From Lachnospiraceae bacterium (GTDB taxonomy: Bacteria; Bacillota; Clostridia; Lachnospirales; Lachnospiraceae), in NCBI GenBank assembly GCA_017538995.1, contig JAFYHV010000139.1, forward strand, positions 1 to 41,229: a stretch of DNA of 41,229 nucleotides, written 5' to 3'. Positions 1 through 6,737 of the stretch are shown piece after piece (the stretch's first letter is position 1; each line of letters opens with the position of its first letter). The notes under the pieces are model-generated. The model made no database searches. It was given only the letters and a program-made list of their open reading frames with translations, and was not told the DNA's origin. The position numbers and the translations under genes are program-made.

Positions 1-1
1 A

Positions 2-124
2 AATTCTGGTAAGGTAATGAAAAAATGTGGAATGAAGTATGAGGGTACTTTACGCTGTTCAGATTGGAATAATCAGGGAGTTTGTGATGCTTGCTATTAT
101 GGATTGCTAAAATCAGAACGTTAA
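2..124 (+). CDS. GNAT family N-acetyltransferase, C-terminal fragment (5' end outside window)
   Basis: An open frame runs in from the left edge and stops at a TAA at 122-124. The 40 visible residues read NSGKVMKKCGMKYEGTLR and end in a tyrosine- and cysteine-rich tail. The N-S-x-K-V-M-x-K-x-G-M-x-x-E-G-x-x-R pattern is the acetyl-CoA-binding end of RimJ/RimL-like GNAT acetyltransferases. The catalytic core and start codon lie left of the window, so the substrate cannot be judged; small-molecule or protein N-acetylation are both possible. If the S9 fragment at 6467-6517 marks the right end of the mobile element, this gene lies inside the element and is probably cargo or a neighbour picked up with it. 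Confidence 0.7.
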   Translation, partial: NSGKVMKKCGMKYEGTLRCSDWNNQGVCDACYYGLLKSER

Positions 125-352
125 CTTCAAGTTTGTCGGGATGAACGTTGGAACTTAAAATCGGAATATTTCAGTTTTTTAAATAACTATGAGAATAATT
201 GACCTCAAATTGCTCTGACAAAATATTTCGAATTCTACATTTTTTGATAATTAATTCACACGAAAACACCCAGTTAACTAAAAAAATATGCATTTTTGTC
301 AAAAAAGTTTCGTTATCCAGCTAATTATGTTAAAATATCTTTGGTGATTAAT

Positions 353-1612
353 ATGGATAAATTATATTTTAGAGAAAAGTACATAAAAAAACTTCGAGGA
401 TTCTACGATGATGTTGATATGATCAAGGTTATCACAGGTGTAAGACGATGCGGTAAATCATCTCTGATGGAGATGGTTTGCGATGAGATTATAAAAAATG
501 GAGTTGATTCAAAGAATATTATTTATATCCATTTGGATAAAAGACCGTACAAGTCCATCAAGACAACTGAAAAACTTGAGGAAATTATTGATAGCAAGGC
601 AGAAGGCATTGATGGTATTAAATACTTATTCATTGATGAGGTTCAGAATGTTAAGGATTTTGAGGAGATTGTAAATGCATATCGAGAGGAAGGGGATTAT
701 TCTATTTTCCTTACCGGTAGTAATTCCTATCTTCTTTCGGGCGAACTCTCAACAAAACTTACGGGAAGATATATTGAATTTGAAATGAAAACACTTACAT
801 TTGATGAGTATATCGGAATTAAGAAGTTTTTTGACAAACCGATTAATGTCGATTTAGAAAGAGAATTCATTCAATATATCATTGAAGGTGGCTTCCCTTT
901 GGCTGTGAAATATGATGATTATGAAGATAAGATGGCGTATGTCGACAGCGTTATTGATGAGATATACAAAAAGGATATAAAAAAGAACAATAAAATCAGA
1001 AAGAAAGGATTATTCCAGAAAATACAAACATATATTATCAATAATTTTGGCTCTACAACTTCGGTCAATTCAATACGTGATTATCTTCTAAGTACCGGTG
1101 AAAGTGTATCGACAATAACGATTTATAACTATCTGAAAATTCTCGAGAATGCGAAAATCATTTCCAAATGTGAGCGGTTTGATATGAAGAGTAAAAAATC
1201 TCTTAACGGCGAGGAAAAATACTATCTATCGGATTTGAGTTTTTACTTTTCTCAAAATACCGATGGCAGAATAAATTATGGACCGGTGTTGGAAAATATC
1301 GTATACAACTATGCTTGCTCCAAAGGTTATAAAGTGAGCATCGGTAAAATCGGAAAACTTGAGGTTGATTTTATACTTAGAAAACGTTCAGATGAGTATT
1401 CTTATGTACAGGTGGCACGAACAATCGATAACGATAATTTCGACGAAAACGGAAAGAACATCACAGAAGAACGTGAGTATCGTTCTTTGGAACGTATAGC
1501 CGATGGCTATCCGAAGTATTTGATAACCATGGATAAACTTTTGCAGAAACGAAGTGGCGTAAAACATTTGAACATTGTTGATCTGATGTTGAATAGTATG
1601 GGTGATTTATAA
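353..1612 (+). CDS. AAA+ ATPase with DUF4143-type C-terminal domain
   Basis: This is a 419-residue soluble ATPase of the family common in Clostridia and archaea, with an N-terminal AAA domain and a C-terminal DUF4143 domain that has a nuclease-like fold. Walker A is GVRRCGKSS at residues 29-37, Walker B is YLFIDEVQ at 91-98, and the sensor-like TGSNS is at 121-125. The C-terminal half holds a winged-helix-like stretch (about 230-300) and the sequence KIGKLEVDFILRKR, which resembles the E-VDF core of PD-(D/E)XK-like folds. The start is set at ATG 353: family members begin shortly before the Walker A motif, and GGTG lies about 6 nt upstream. A TTG at 296 would add 19 unlikely residues. It is a single-gene unit with its own terminator. 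The biological role of this family is not established; defence or mobile-element maintenance is only a guess. Confidence 0.85.
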   Translation: MDKLYFREKYIKKLRGFYDDVDMIKVITGVRRCGKSSLMEMVCDEIIKNGVDSKNIIYIHLDKRPYKSIKTTEKLEEIIDSKAEGIDGIKYLFIDEVQNVKDFEEIVNAYREEGDYSIFLTGSNSYLLSGELSTKLTGRYIEFEMKTLTFDEYIGIKKFFDKPINVDLEREFIQYIIEGGFPLAVKYDDYEDKMAYVDSVIDEIYKKDIKKNNKIRKKGLFQKIQTYIINNFGSTTSVNSIRDYLLSTGESVSTITIYNYLKILENAKIISKCERFDMKSKKSLNGEEKYYLSDLSFYFSQNTDGRINYGPVLENIVYNYACSKGYKVSIGKIGKLEVDFILRKRSDEYSYVQVARTIDNDNFDENGKNITEEREYRSLERIADGYPKYLITMDKLLQKRSGVKHLNIVDLMLNSMGDL

Positions 1613-1625
1613 GTTTTCATATTAT

Positions 1626-1666
1626 ATAAGTGTAGATGTTAATGATACATTTGCACTTATTTTTTA
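1626..1666 (+). terminator. Terminator of the AAA ATPase gene
   Basis: The arms ATAAGTG (1626-1632) and CACTTAT (1654-1660) pair, with a second short stem ATGT/ACAT inside the loop, followed by a run of six T. It lies 13 nt after the ATPase stop codon. Confidence 0.55.
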
Positions 1667-1879
1667 TAGTTAGAAAGTATATTAGCAATAATACAATACG
1701 AAAAAGGATAATATGTTAAGCCTTAGGTAGATTTTAAAAATTTCTGTATTTCACCTTTGAGACTATTAATATTCATATAATATCTAAAAAAATCAAAAGG
1801 TAGACGTGAAAAAATAATATTTGAATAATATTTTTGAAAGTTGACAGTGAAGGTTGACTTGTACAAAACCAGGCTCAAA
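1667..1879. other. AT-rich non-coding stretch before the repeat arrays
   Basis: This is the first part of the 554-base gap between the ATPase gene and mobC. It is very A+T rich. A leftward 88-codon open frame crosses it (1723-1989), but it has no ribosome binding site and runs through the repeats, so it is not called. No hairpin or promoter stood out here. Confidence 0.4.
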
Positions 1880-1923
1880 GTATAAATTCGGTATAAAATC
1901 GGTATATTTTGAGTATAGACTTT
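1880..1923 (+). repeat. Phased 11-bp repeat array A (4 units)
   Basis: GTATA occurs at 1880, 1891, 1902 and 1913, spaced by exactly 11 bp. The units are GTATAAATTCG, GTATAAAATCG, GTATATTTTGA and GTATAGACTTT, so the last two are degenerate. An 11-bp period places each unit on roughly the same face of the helix, which suits a protein that binds side by side. The array lies 38 bp before array B, not in the same phase. Confidence 0.75.
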
Positions 1924-1960
1924 TAAAAACTGATGTGATATTCTTACAATGCAAAGAAAA

Positions 1961-2026
1961 GTACCAAATGAGTACCGACAGAGTACCAAATGAGTACCAA
2001 ACGAGTACCTTTTGAGTATTCCGTTT
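1961..2026 (+). repeat. Phased 11-bp iteron-like repeat array B (6 units)
   Basis: GTACC occurs at 1961, 1972, 1983, 1994 and 2005, with GTATT at 2016, every step exactly 11 bp. The unit is GTACCAAATGA; the variants are GTACCGACAGA, GTACCAAACGA and GTACCTTTTGA. Together with array A it looks like an iteron cluster or a multi-site operator upstream of the mobilisation and primase genes. Candidate binders encoded nearby are the MobC-like protein, the VapE-type ATPase and the excisionase. Whether it is a replication origin, a transfer-related site or an operator cannot be told from sequence alone. Confidence 0.8.
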
Positions 2027-2080
2027 CGTTTTTGGATATGATATTATTAAGATGAAATAAAAATAGTGTTAAGCGATAAA

Positions 2081-2113
2081 GCATCTTGTTGAAACAAACA
2101 AGGTGCTTTTTTT
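2081..2113 (+). terminator. Leader terminator or attenuator upstream of mobC
   Basis: GCATCTTGTT (2081-2090), a 6-nt loop and AACAAGGTGC (2097-2106) form a 10-bp stem with one G-U pair, followed by seven T. There is no gene immediately upstream, so it would end a short transcript starting near 2050. A TATTAT at 2042-2047 could be its -10 box. It lies between repeat array B and the mobC ribosome binding site. Confidence 0.6.
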
Positions 2114-2166
2114 GTGTCCCAAAAAGAAACAGGAAAGAGAATTTTAAGAAAGGAGGAAAATGAAAA

Positions 2167-2508
2167 ATGCGGGATTATACAGATAGGATTCGGATTTGGA
2201 TCAAGCCGGAACATCGTAAACTGATTGAGAAGAAGATGAAACAGGCGGGAATAAGAAACATGTCAGCTTATATTCGAAAAATGGCAATCGACGGATATAT
2301 TATTCGTTTGGATACGAGTGACCTAAGAGAGATAAGCAGGCTTCTTAGTATTAATTCCAATAACCTAAATCAAATCGCAAAACGAGCCAACGAGACCGGA
2401 AGTATTTATATCAAAGACATAAATGAATTAAAAGATCAGCAGGAAGAAATTCATGATGCTTTGAGAAAAGTTTATGAGAGTTTTATAAGTATTTATGATA
2501 AAGGATAA
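2167..2508 (+). CDS. mobC: MobC-like relaxosome accessory protein
   Basis: This 113-residue basic protein resembles the MobC family that helps a relaxase open the transfer origin. The N-terminal half (RIRIWIKPEHRKLIEKKM, then MSAYIRKMAIDG at about 32-43) is typical of the ribbon-helix-helix part. The later NNLNQIAKRANETGSIY (about 64-80) is the signature of the C-terminal helical part. AGGAGG at 2151-2156 lies 10 nt before ATG 2167; an ATG at 2160 is in another frame. In relatives a relaxase gene follows directly, but here the next 254 bp carry no relaxase. The protein probably binds the inverted repeats just downstream or the 11-bp repeats upstream. Confidence 0.8.
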   Translation: MRDYTDRIRIWIKPEHRKLIEKKMKQAGIRNMSAYIRKMAIDGYIIRLDTSDLREISRLLSINSNNLNQIAKRANETGSIYIKDINELKDQQEEIHDALRKVYESFISIYDKG

Positions 2509-2645
2509 CGTCACATTTAGAAAAAATATTTGGAAAGAGCGTCACATTTATGTGATGCGTTGCTCCGAGTGTAAACGAGGCTCTAGGGGTTTGGGGGCGT
2601 GCCACCAACAAGCGAAAATTGTATCGAGGGCCCTCGATACACTGC
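2509..2645. other. Putative transfer origin (oriT-like) region
   Basis: This non-coding stretch after mobC is dense in symmetry. CGTCACATTTA is repeated at 2509-2519 and 2540-2550, the second copy continuing into the inverted repeat TCACAT-TT-ATGTGA (2542-2555). TTGGGGGC and GCCACCAA (about 2592-2607) form a near-perfect stem around GT. A perfect 22-bp palindrome lies at 2620-2641, with left arm TGTATCGAGGG. Clustered inverted repeats beside mobC are typical of transfer origins. A 61-codon frame crosses it (2495-2680) but looks accidental. The exact nick site cannot be named. Confidence 0.45.
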
Positions 2646-2762
2646 TTGCCAAAAATAAATATACTCTTTCGAAGATTTGAAGTGCTATGCGGCGCGAATC
2701 ATAAAGAGGGTTTAAAAAGATATAAAAGAATAATCAGAATTAGTGAAAGGATTGATAAATAA

Positions 2763-3380
2763 ATGAATATGTTTTCAGAAATAAAGGGTGTTGTGTCCGT
2801 TCGGGATGCAGCATCCTTTTATGGTTTAAAGGTGAATAATAACGGAATGTGTGTTTGTCCTTTTCATGCGGATAAGAATCCGAGTATGAAAGTTGATAAA
2901 AGATTTCATTGCTTTGGATGCAGTGCGGACGGAGATGTAATTAACTTCGTTCAGCGTATGTTTAATCTTAACGCAAAGGAAGCGGCAATAAAAATAATCG
3001 AAGACTTTCATCTGGGAATTGTTACCGGAAGAAAAGAAACTGAATCGGAAAAGAATGAAAGAATTCGAACCGGTAAGAAGAAAGAATACGAGAAAAAAAT
3101 CAGGGAAGCATATTTACTGGAATTGAAAAAGTTTCATAATCGCCTGTCAGAAATACACAGGTTATTGGTTGAATGGGAAAAGAAATATTCTCCTTCAAAG
3201 GAACAATGGGAAATGAATTTCATTGACAGAAGATATTCAACAGCACTTTATTACAAAAATCGAATTGAATATATACTTGATGTTCTTGATTACGGTGAGG
3301 ATGAAGAGATTTATGAAGAATACAAACATAGGAAGGAGACGATAGACTATTATGAGCGAAAGATTACCGAAGTTAAATGA
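2763..3380 (+). CDS. CHC2 zinc-finger primase-like protein
   Basis: This 205-residue protein has an N-terminal CHC2 zinc finger like that of DnaG-type primases: C32-x2-H35 and C50-x2-C53 within CPFH...CFGC, followed by DGDVINFVQ. In full primases this domain reads template DNA before RNA primer synthesis. The catalytic TOPRIM domain is absent; the remainder (about 90-205) is charged and helical and may be a coiled coil. The length and the following VapE-type gene match the primase-helicase pair of many integrative elements, so it probably loads or primes element replication together with that ATPase. Its 3' end overlaps the next gene by 29 bp, which suggests translational coupling. Confidence 0.8.
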   Translation: MNMFSEIKGVVSVRDAASFYGLKVNNNGMCVCPFHADKNPSMKVDKRFHCFGCSADGDVINFVQRMFNLNAKEAAIKIIEDFHLGIVTGRKETESEKNERIRTGKKKEYEKKIREAYLLELKKFHNRLSEIHRLLVEWEKKYSPSKEQWEMNFIDRRYSTALYYKNRIEYILDVLDYGEDEEIYEEYKHRKETIDYYERKITEVK

Positions 3381-4701
3381 AGAACAACTTAAAGAAGTCG
3401 GAGAAGAATTACTTCCGAAAGATACTCTTAGAGAATCGTTAAGTAAGAACGAGAAGGGAATGGCAAAACAGACTCTAGGGAATGCGGTTAAGATTTTAAA
3501 AGAGGATCCGTTCTTATCGGGAGCGATTCAAAGAAATGAACTTACAGACCGAATATGCATTACCAGAAATCTTGGCTGGAAAAGAGATACGGAAGTACTT
3601 AATGATACGGATGTTGCTTATATCATTTTGTATATGGAAGACAATTACGGTATTAATCAGGAGAAGATTATTATTAAGGCGCTTGATATAGTAGCGAATG
3701 AAAATATGTTTCATCCGATAAGAGAAGTGTTAACAAATCTCTCCTGGGACGGAGAAAAAAGAGTGGAGAATGCGTTAACACATTTTTTTGGAGTAGAAAA
3801 GAATGAACTTGCAATAGAGGCTCTTAAAGTTTTTATGTTCGGTGCGATAGCGAGAGTTTTTGAACCGGGGATTAAGTTTGAAACAGTGATTTGTCTTATA
3901 GGAGGTCAGGGGGCAGGCAAGTCGACGTTCTTTAGATTACTTGCCATAAAGGATGAATGGTTTTCTGATGATCTGAAGCATTTGGATGATAAGAAAACCG
4001 TAGAAAACTTAATCGGACACTGGATTATAGAGATGCCTGAAATGCTTGCTGCTCTTAATATGAAAAGAGTAGAAGAAATCAAAAGCTTTATTAGCAGACA
4101 GAAAGATACATACAGGACACCGTATAACAGACATCCAAAAGATTTAAACAGGCAATGTGTATTCGGAGGAACATCCAACAAACTTGAAATTCTTCCTATG
4201 GATAAAAGCGGTAACAGAAGAATCATACCGATAGAGGTTCATATGGAAAATGCAGAAGTGCATATATTAGAGAATGAAGAAGAATCCAGGGAATATATTT
4301 TACAGATGTGGGCTGAAATGATAGAGCAGTATAACAAAGGAGAATACTCGCTAATACTGTCCCAACGTTTATCGAACGAACTTGCTGATTATCAGGCGAG
4401 ATTCACTCCTGAAGATTCTGATGCTGAAAATGTTTTAGCATTCCTTGAAGAGACAACGGAAAAGTATGTATGTGTATCAATGCTTGCATACGAAGCGCTT
4501 GGCTATTCACAGTATGAAAGAATTAAAAAGACGGATTGCAACAGGATAGCAGAAATACTTCATACGATTCCTGATTGGGAACCGGCAGGAGTACAACGCT
4601 TCAGTAAATACGGAAGACAAAGAGCATGGAAAAGGAAAAATGAAGATGAATCCTCGGATGGATTTATAGATGTTCCCAAGCAAATGGGAATGCCGTTTTG
4701 A
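3352..4701 (+). CDS. VapE-family (virulence-associated E) P-loop ATPase, likely replicative helicase
   Basis: This 449-residue protein matches the virulence-associated E family found in phage-like and integrative elements. The P-loop GGQGAGKST is at about 184-192, preceded by the hydrophobic strand TVICLIG. The Walker B-like stretch WIIEMPEM is at 224-231, and an arginine-rich sensor stretch with GNRRIIPIEV follows. These proteins are thought to act as superfamily 3-like helicases paired with the primase-type protein encoded just upstream. The start at ATG 3352 overlaps the upstream gene, with AGGAAGGAG at 3330-3338 about 13 nt away. The C-terminal 60 residues are variable and lysine rich. 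Confidence 0.85.
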   Translation: MSERLPKLNEEQLKEVGEELLPKDTLRESLSKNEKGMAKQTLGNAVKILKEDPFLSGAIQRNELTDRICITRNLGWKRDTEVLNDTDVAYIILYMEDNYGINQEKIIIKALDIVANENMFHPIREVLTNLSWDGEKRVENALTHFFGVEKNELAIEALKVFMFGAIARVFEPGIKFETVICLIGGQGAGKSTFFRLLAIKDEWFSDDLKHLDDKKTVENLIGHWIIEMPEMLAALNMKRVEEIKSFISRQKDTYRTPYNRHPKDLNRQCVFGGTSNKLEILPMDKSGNRRIIPIEVHMENAEVHILENEEESREYILQMWAEMIEQYNKGEYSLILSQRLSNELADYQARFTPEDSDAENVLAFLEETTEKYVCVSMLAYEALGYSQYERIKKTDCNRIAEILHTIPDWEPAGVQRFSKYGRQRAWKRKNEDESSDGFIDVPKQMGMPF

Positions 4702-4766
4702 TGATACATTGTCAACCAACACTGTCAACCAACGAAATAAAATATTAATAAGAAAGGTGAATTCAA

Positions 4767-5078
4767 ATGAATGTAAATACAGAAATGAAGGGTACCGTTT
4801 CCACATCGGAAACAGTGCCTTTTTTTAATTCGAACAAAAATACAAGTTGTGTAACCAGAAATCTTTTCACAAGAAAAGAAGCAGCCAAATATCTTGGAAT
4901 AAGTCTTGCAACTCTTGATGCTGCAAGGAATAGCGGATTAATAACATATGTTCAATATGTCGAAAACGGATGCGTGTTTTTTACAGAGACAGCGCTTCAA
5001 GAATATATAGCAAGATCCACACATAGAGCTTCACCCAGGAAAGAAAATATGGAAACATATCGTAAGAAAAGAAATTAA
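4767..5078 (+). CDS. xis: Excisionase-like helix-turn-helix protein
   Basis: This 103-residue protein has a MerR/excisionase-type DNA-binding motif, FTRKEAAKYLGISLATLDAA, at about 33-52, followed by the wing-like GLITYVQYVENGCVFFTETALQEYI. The C-terminus is basic. This arrangement is typical of recombination directionality factors that bend attachment-site DNA and steer a tyrosine integrase towards excision. It lies 79 bp before the integrase gene on the same strand, the usual xis-int order. AGAAAGGTG about 10 nt before ATG 4767 serves as the ribosome binding site. The first 30 residues are not part of the domain. Confidence 0.8.
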   Translation: MNVNTEMKGTVSTSETVPFFNSNKNTSCVTRNLFTRKEAAKYLGISLATLDAARNSGLITYVQYVENGCVFFTETALQEYIARSTHRASPRKENMETYRKKRN

Positions 5079-5157
5079 TGACAACATTGCAGGTGTGATT
5101 CTATTTTGATAAAAAAGAACCATCAGCGCTGACAATAAAATAAGGAGGTGCCGAATA

Positions 5158-6363
5158 ATGGCTAAAAGAAAAAACATTCCGGAATACGGAACTGTGGTTA
5201 TGAACGGCATAGAGTATTACCGGACTCGCATTGAAGATGCTGATGGGAAAAGAGTAGCACTCTATGCCAAAACTCGAGAAGAATTATATGATAAAGTTCA
5301 AGAAGCAAAGAATCAAATTAAAGAATGTTCCTTTAGAAAAGAGAATCCGACTGTGAAAGAGTATGCAGAAAAATGGTTATTGATGCAATCTGCACATGTT
5401 AGGAAAACTACCATGGTGGATTACACATCGAAGGTAAAAAACTATATTATCAAGCCGCTTGGACACATGTATATGGCTGATGTGACTGCTGATGATATTA
5501 AGATAGCCATGATTCGTGCTTCTGAAAAATCCGAATCTGTATATCACGGAGTAAACATGCTTATGAAATGTATTTTTTACTCGGCAGAGGATAGTCATAT
5601 TATAAGTGAAAATCCAACAAAAAAATTGTGTGCAAAGGGTGGGATTCCTCAAAAAGATAAAGAAGCGCTTACGGATGAACAAGTAGATAAACTGCTCGAT
5701 GCGATTAAGGGTTTGCCGCCATATGTATTTGTTATGCTTGGTCTTTATGCAGGACTTAGGCGAGAAGAAATACTTGGACTTCAATGGGATTGCGTTCATC
5801 TTGATGTGGAAACTCCTTATATATCTGTAAGAAGAGCCTGGCATGTCGAGCATAACAGACCGATTATCCTTACTGAATTGAAAACAAAGGCTGCAAGGAG
5901 AGATATTCCGTTACCGAAATGTCTGATAGATTGTCTTAGGGAGGCGAAAGAAAATTCAAAATCGGATTATGTAGTAGCAAACAGAGATGGTGGACCGTTA
6001 TCATATACTCAGTTTCAACGCGTTTGGAAATATATAAGAACAAGATCAACAAAAGAAAGAACTTATGTGAGATATGTGAATGGTGAAAGAATTAAACATA
6101 CAGTAAAGCCGGTTCTAGGGGAAGTTGCCCGCCATAACGGAAAAGTAATATACAGTTTGGATTTTCAGGTCACTCCTCATCAACTCCGTCATACATATAT
6201 AACGAATCTGATATATGCTCAGGTTGATCCGAAGACTGTGCAGTATTTAGCAGGTCATGAAAACAGTAAGGTCACAATGGACATATATGCTAAAGTAAAG
6301 TATAATAAGCCCACAGAACTGGCAGCTGTAGTGAACGGTGCGTTCAGTCGATTAAGCAGTTGA
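5158..6363 (+). CDS. int: Tyrosine recombinase / phage-type integrase
   Basis: This 401-residue site-specific recombinase resembles those of Tn916-like and other Gram-positive integrative elements. An arm-binding-like N-terminus (about 1-60) is followed by a SAM-like core-binding domain (about 64-155) and the catalytic domain (about 168-395). The catalytic residues are visible: R201 in AGLRREE, a lysine in LKTKAARR (242 or 244), H341-x-x-R344 in HQLRH, H367 in AGHENS and nucleophile Y377 in DIYAKV. AAGGAGGTG ends about 8 nt before ATG 5158. It is the last gene before the S9-coding attachment fragment, the usual place for an integrase. It should catalyse integration into and excision from the 3' end of rpsI. 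Confidence 0.93.
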   Translation: MAKRKNIPEYGTVVMNGIEYYRTRIEDADGKRVALYAKTREELYDKVQEAKNQIKECSFRKENPTVKEYAEKWLLMQSAHVRKTTMVDYTSKVKNYIIKPLGHMYMADVTADDIKIAMIRASEKSESVYHGVNMLMKCIFYSAEDSHIISENPTKKLCAKGGIPQKDKEALTDEQVDKLLDAIKGLPPYVFVMLGLYAGLRREEILGLQWDCVHLDVETPYISVRRAWHVEHNRPIILTELKTKAARRDIPLPKCLIDCLREAKENSKSDYVVANRDGGPLSYTQFQRVWKYIRTRSTKERTYVRYVNGERIKHTVKPVLGEVARHNGKVIYSLDFQVTPHQLRHTYITNLIYAQVDPKTVQYLAGHENSKVTMDIYAKVKYNKPTELAAVVNGAFSRLSS

Positions 6364-6466
6364 CGGTTAATATACCTTGATTTTCTGGGTTTAACTACGG
6401 GTTAAATTTTCAAGTGCTCGATGAAAAGCCAGTGATTGCAGGGCATTGAGGGCGTTGTACTTTATG
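6364..6466. other. Element right end between integrase and attachment core
   Basis: This non-coding stretch has the repeated motif GGGTTTAAC / GGGTTAAA near 6388-6409, which could be arm-type integrase or excisionase sites. No gene or terminator is visible. Confidence 0.35.
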
Positions 6467-6517
6467 AAATACGGTCTCAAGGCTGCTCGTCGTGCACCTC
6501 AGTTCAGTAAGAGATAA
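6467..6517 (+). pseudogene. rpsI: 3' end of rpsI (ribosomal protein S9): attachment site of the element
   Basis: Read to the TAA at 6515-6517, this stretch encodes KYGLKAARRAPQFSKR, the near-invariant C-terminus of ribosomal protein S9. Sequence upstream of 6467 in the same frame shows no S9 similarity, and no complete rpsI occurs in the window. The simplest reading is an attachment site: the element inserted at the 3' end of rpsI, a restored full gene lies beyond the left edge, and this duplicate tail remains at the right with the original terminator. The 3' end of rpsI is a known insertion target for Gram-positive integrative elements. The core site is probably within these 51 bp. Confidence 0.85.
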
Positions 6518-6569
6518 TTGGAACAAAACATATCCCTCCGCGAAATGCGGAGGGATTTTTTTGTTCCAA
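6518..6569 (+). terminator. Original rpsI terminator
   Basis: ATCCCTCCGC (6532-6541), loop GAAAT and GCGGAGGGAT (6547-6556) form a 10-bp stem followed by a run of seven T. Outer arms TTGGAACAAAA (6518-6528) and TTTTGTTCCAA (6559-6569) extend the pairing. It begins right after the S9 stop codon. Confidence 0.9.
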
Positions 6570-6570
6570 A

Positions 6571-6650
6571 GACCTCGTTGCACTGAGGTCTTCCTCGAGC
6601 ATAGCTCTCGGTCCTTCGCCTAAAAACGGTCCACCGGACCGTTTTATTAA
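6571..6650. repeat. Intergenic hairpin cluster, possibly a dispersed repeat
   Basis: Three hairpins lie end to end: GACCTC/GAGGTC (6571-6590), GAGC-ATA-GCTC (near 6597-6607) and the strong stem AAAACGGTCC/GGACCGTTTT (6623-6645). With the terminator before it and the MFS promoter after it, this fills the 374-base gap between integrase and transporter. Such compact hairpin clusters are often repeated around clostridial genomes. Only one copy is present here, so the repeat status is inference. Confidence 0.5.
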
Positions 6651-6699
6651 CGGCTCAGCAGTTTTCAAAGATGTAAATGAATTATTTGTATTTCTAAGA

Positions 6700-6705
6700 T
6701 ATAAT
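6700..6705 (+). promoter_or_regulatory. -10 box of the MFS transporter promoter
   Basis: TATAAT at 6700-6705 lies 32 bp before the start codon. The -35 region at 17-bp spacing (ATGAAT) is poor, so only the -10 box is well supported. Confidence 0.45.
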
Positions 6706-6737
6706 AAAAAAGAGTTTGGAATTATGAGAGGATGTAT

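Noticed and set aside
1723..1989. 88-codon leftward open frame in the gap before mobC
   Set aside because: No ribosome binding site, low-complexity composition, and it runs through the phased repeats; it is best explained by AT-rich chance.
1880..2026. CRISPR-like array
   Set aside because: Units are 11 bp and contiguous without spacers, and no cas gene is present.
2495..2680. 61-codon open frame after mobC, possible start of a relaxase
   Set aside because: Its product has no relaxase motif (no YXX or HxH pattern), and its DNA is made of the repeats and palindromes of the oriT-like region.
5377..5853. 158-codon leftward open frame
   Set aside because: It is antisense to the integrase, which has all catalytic residues; no ribosome binding site was seen.
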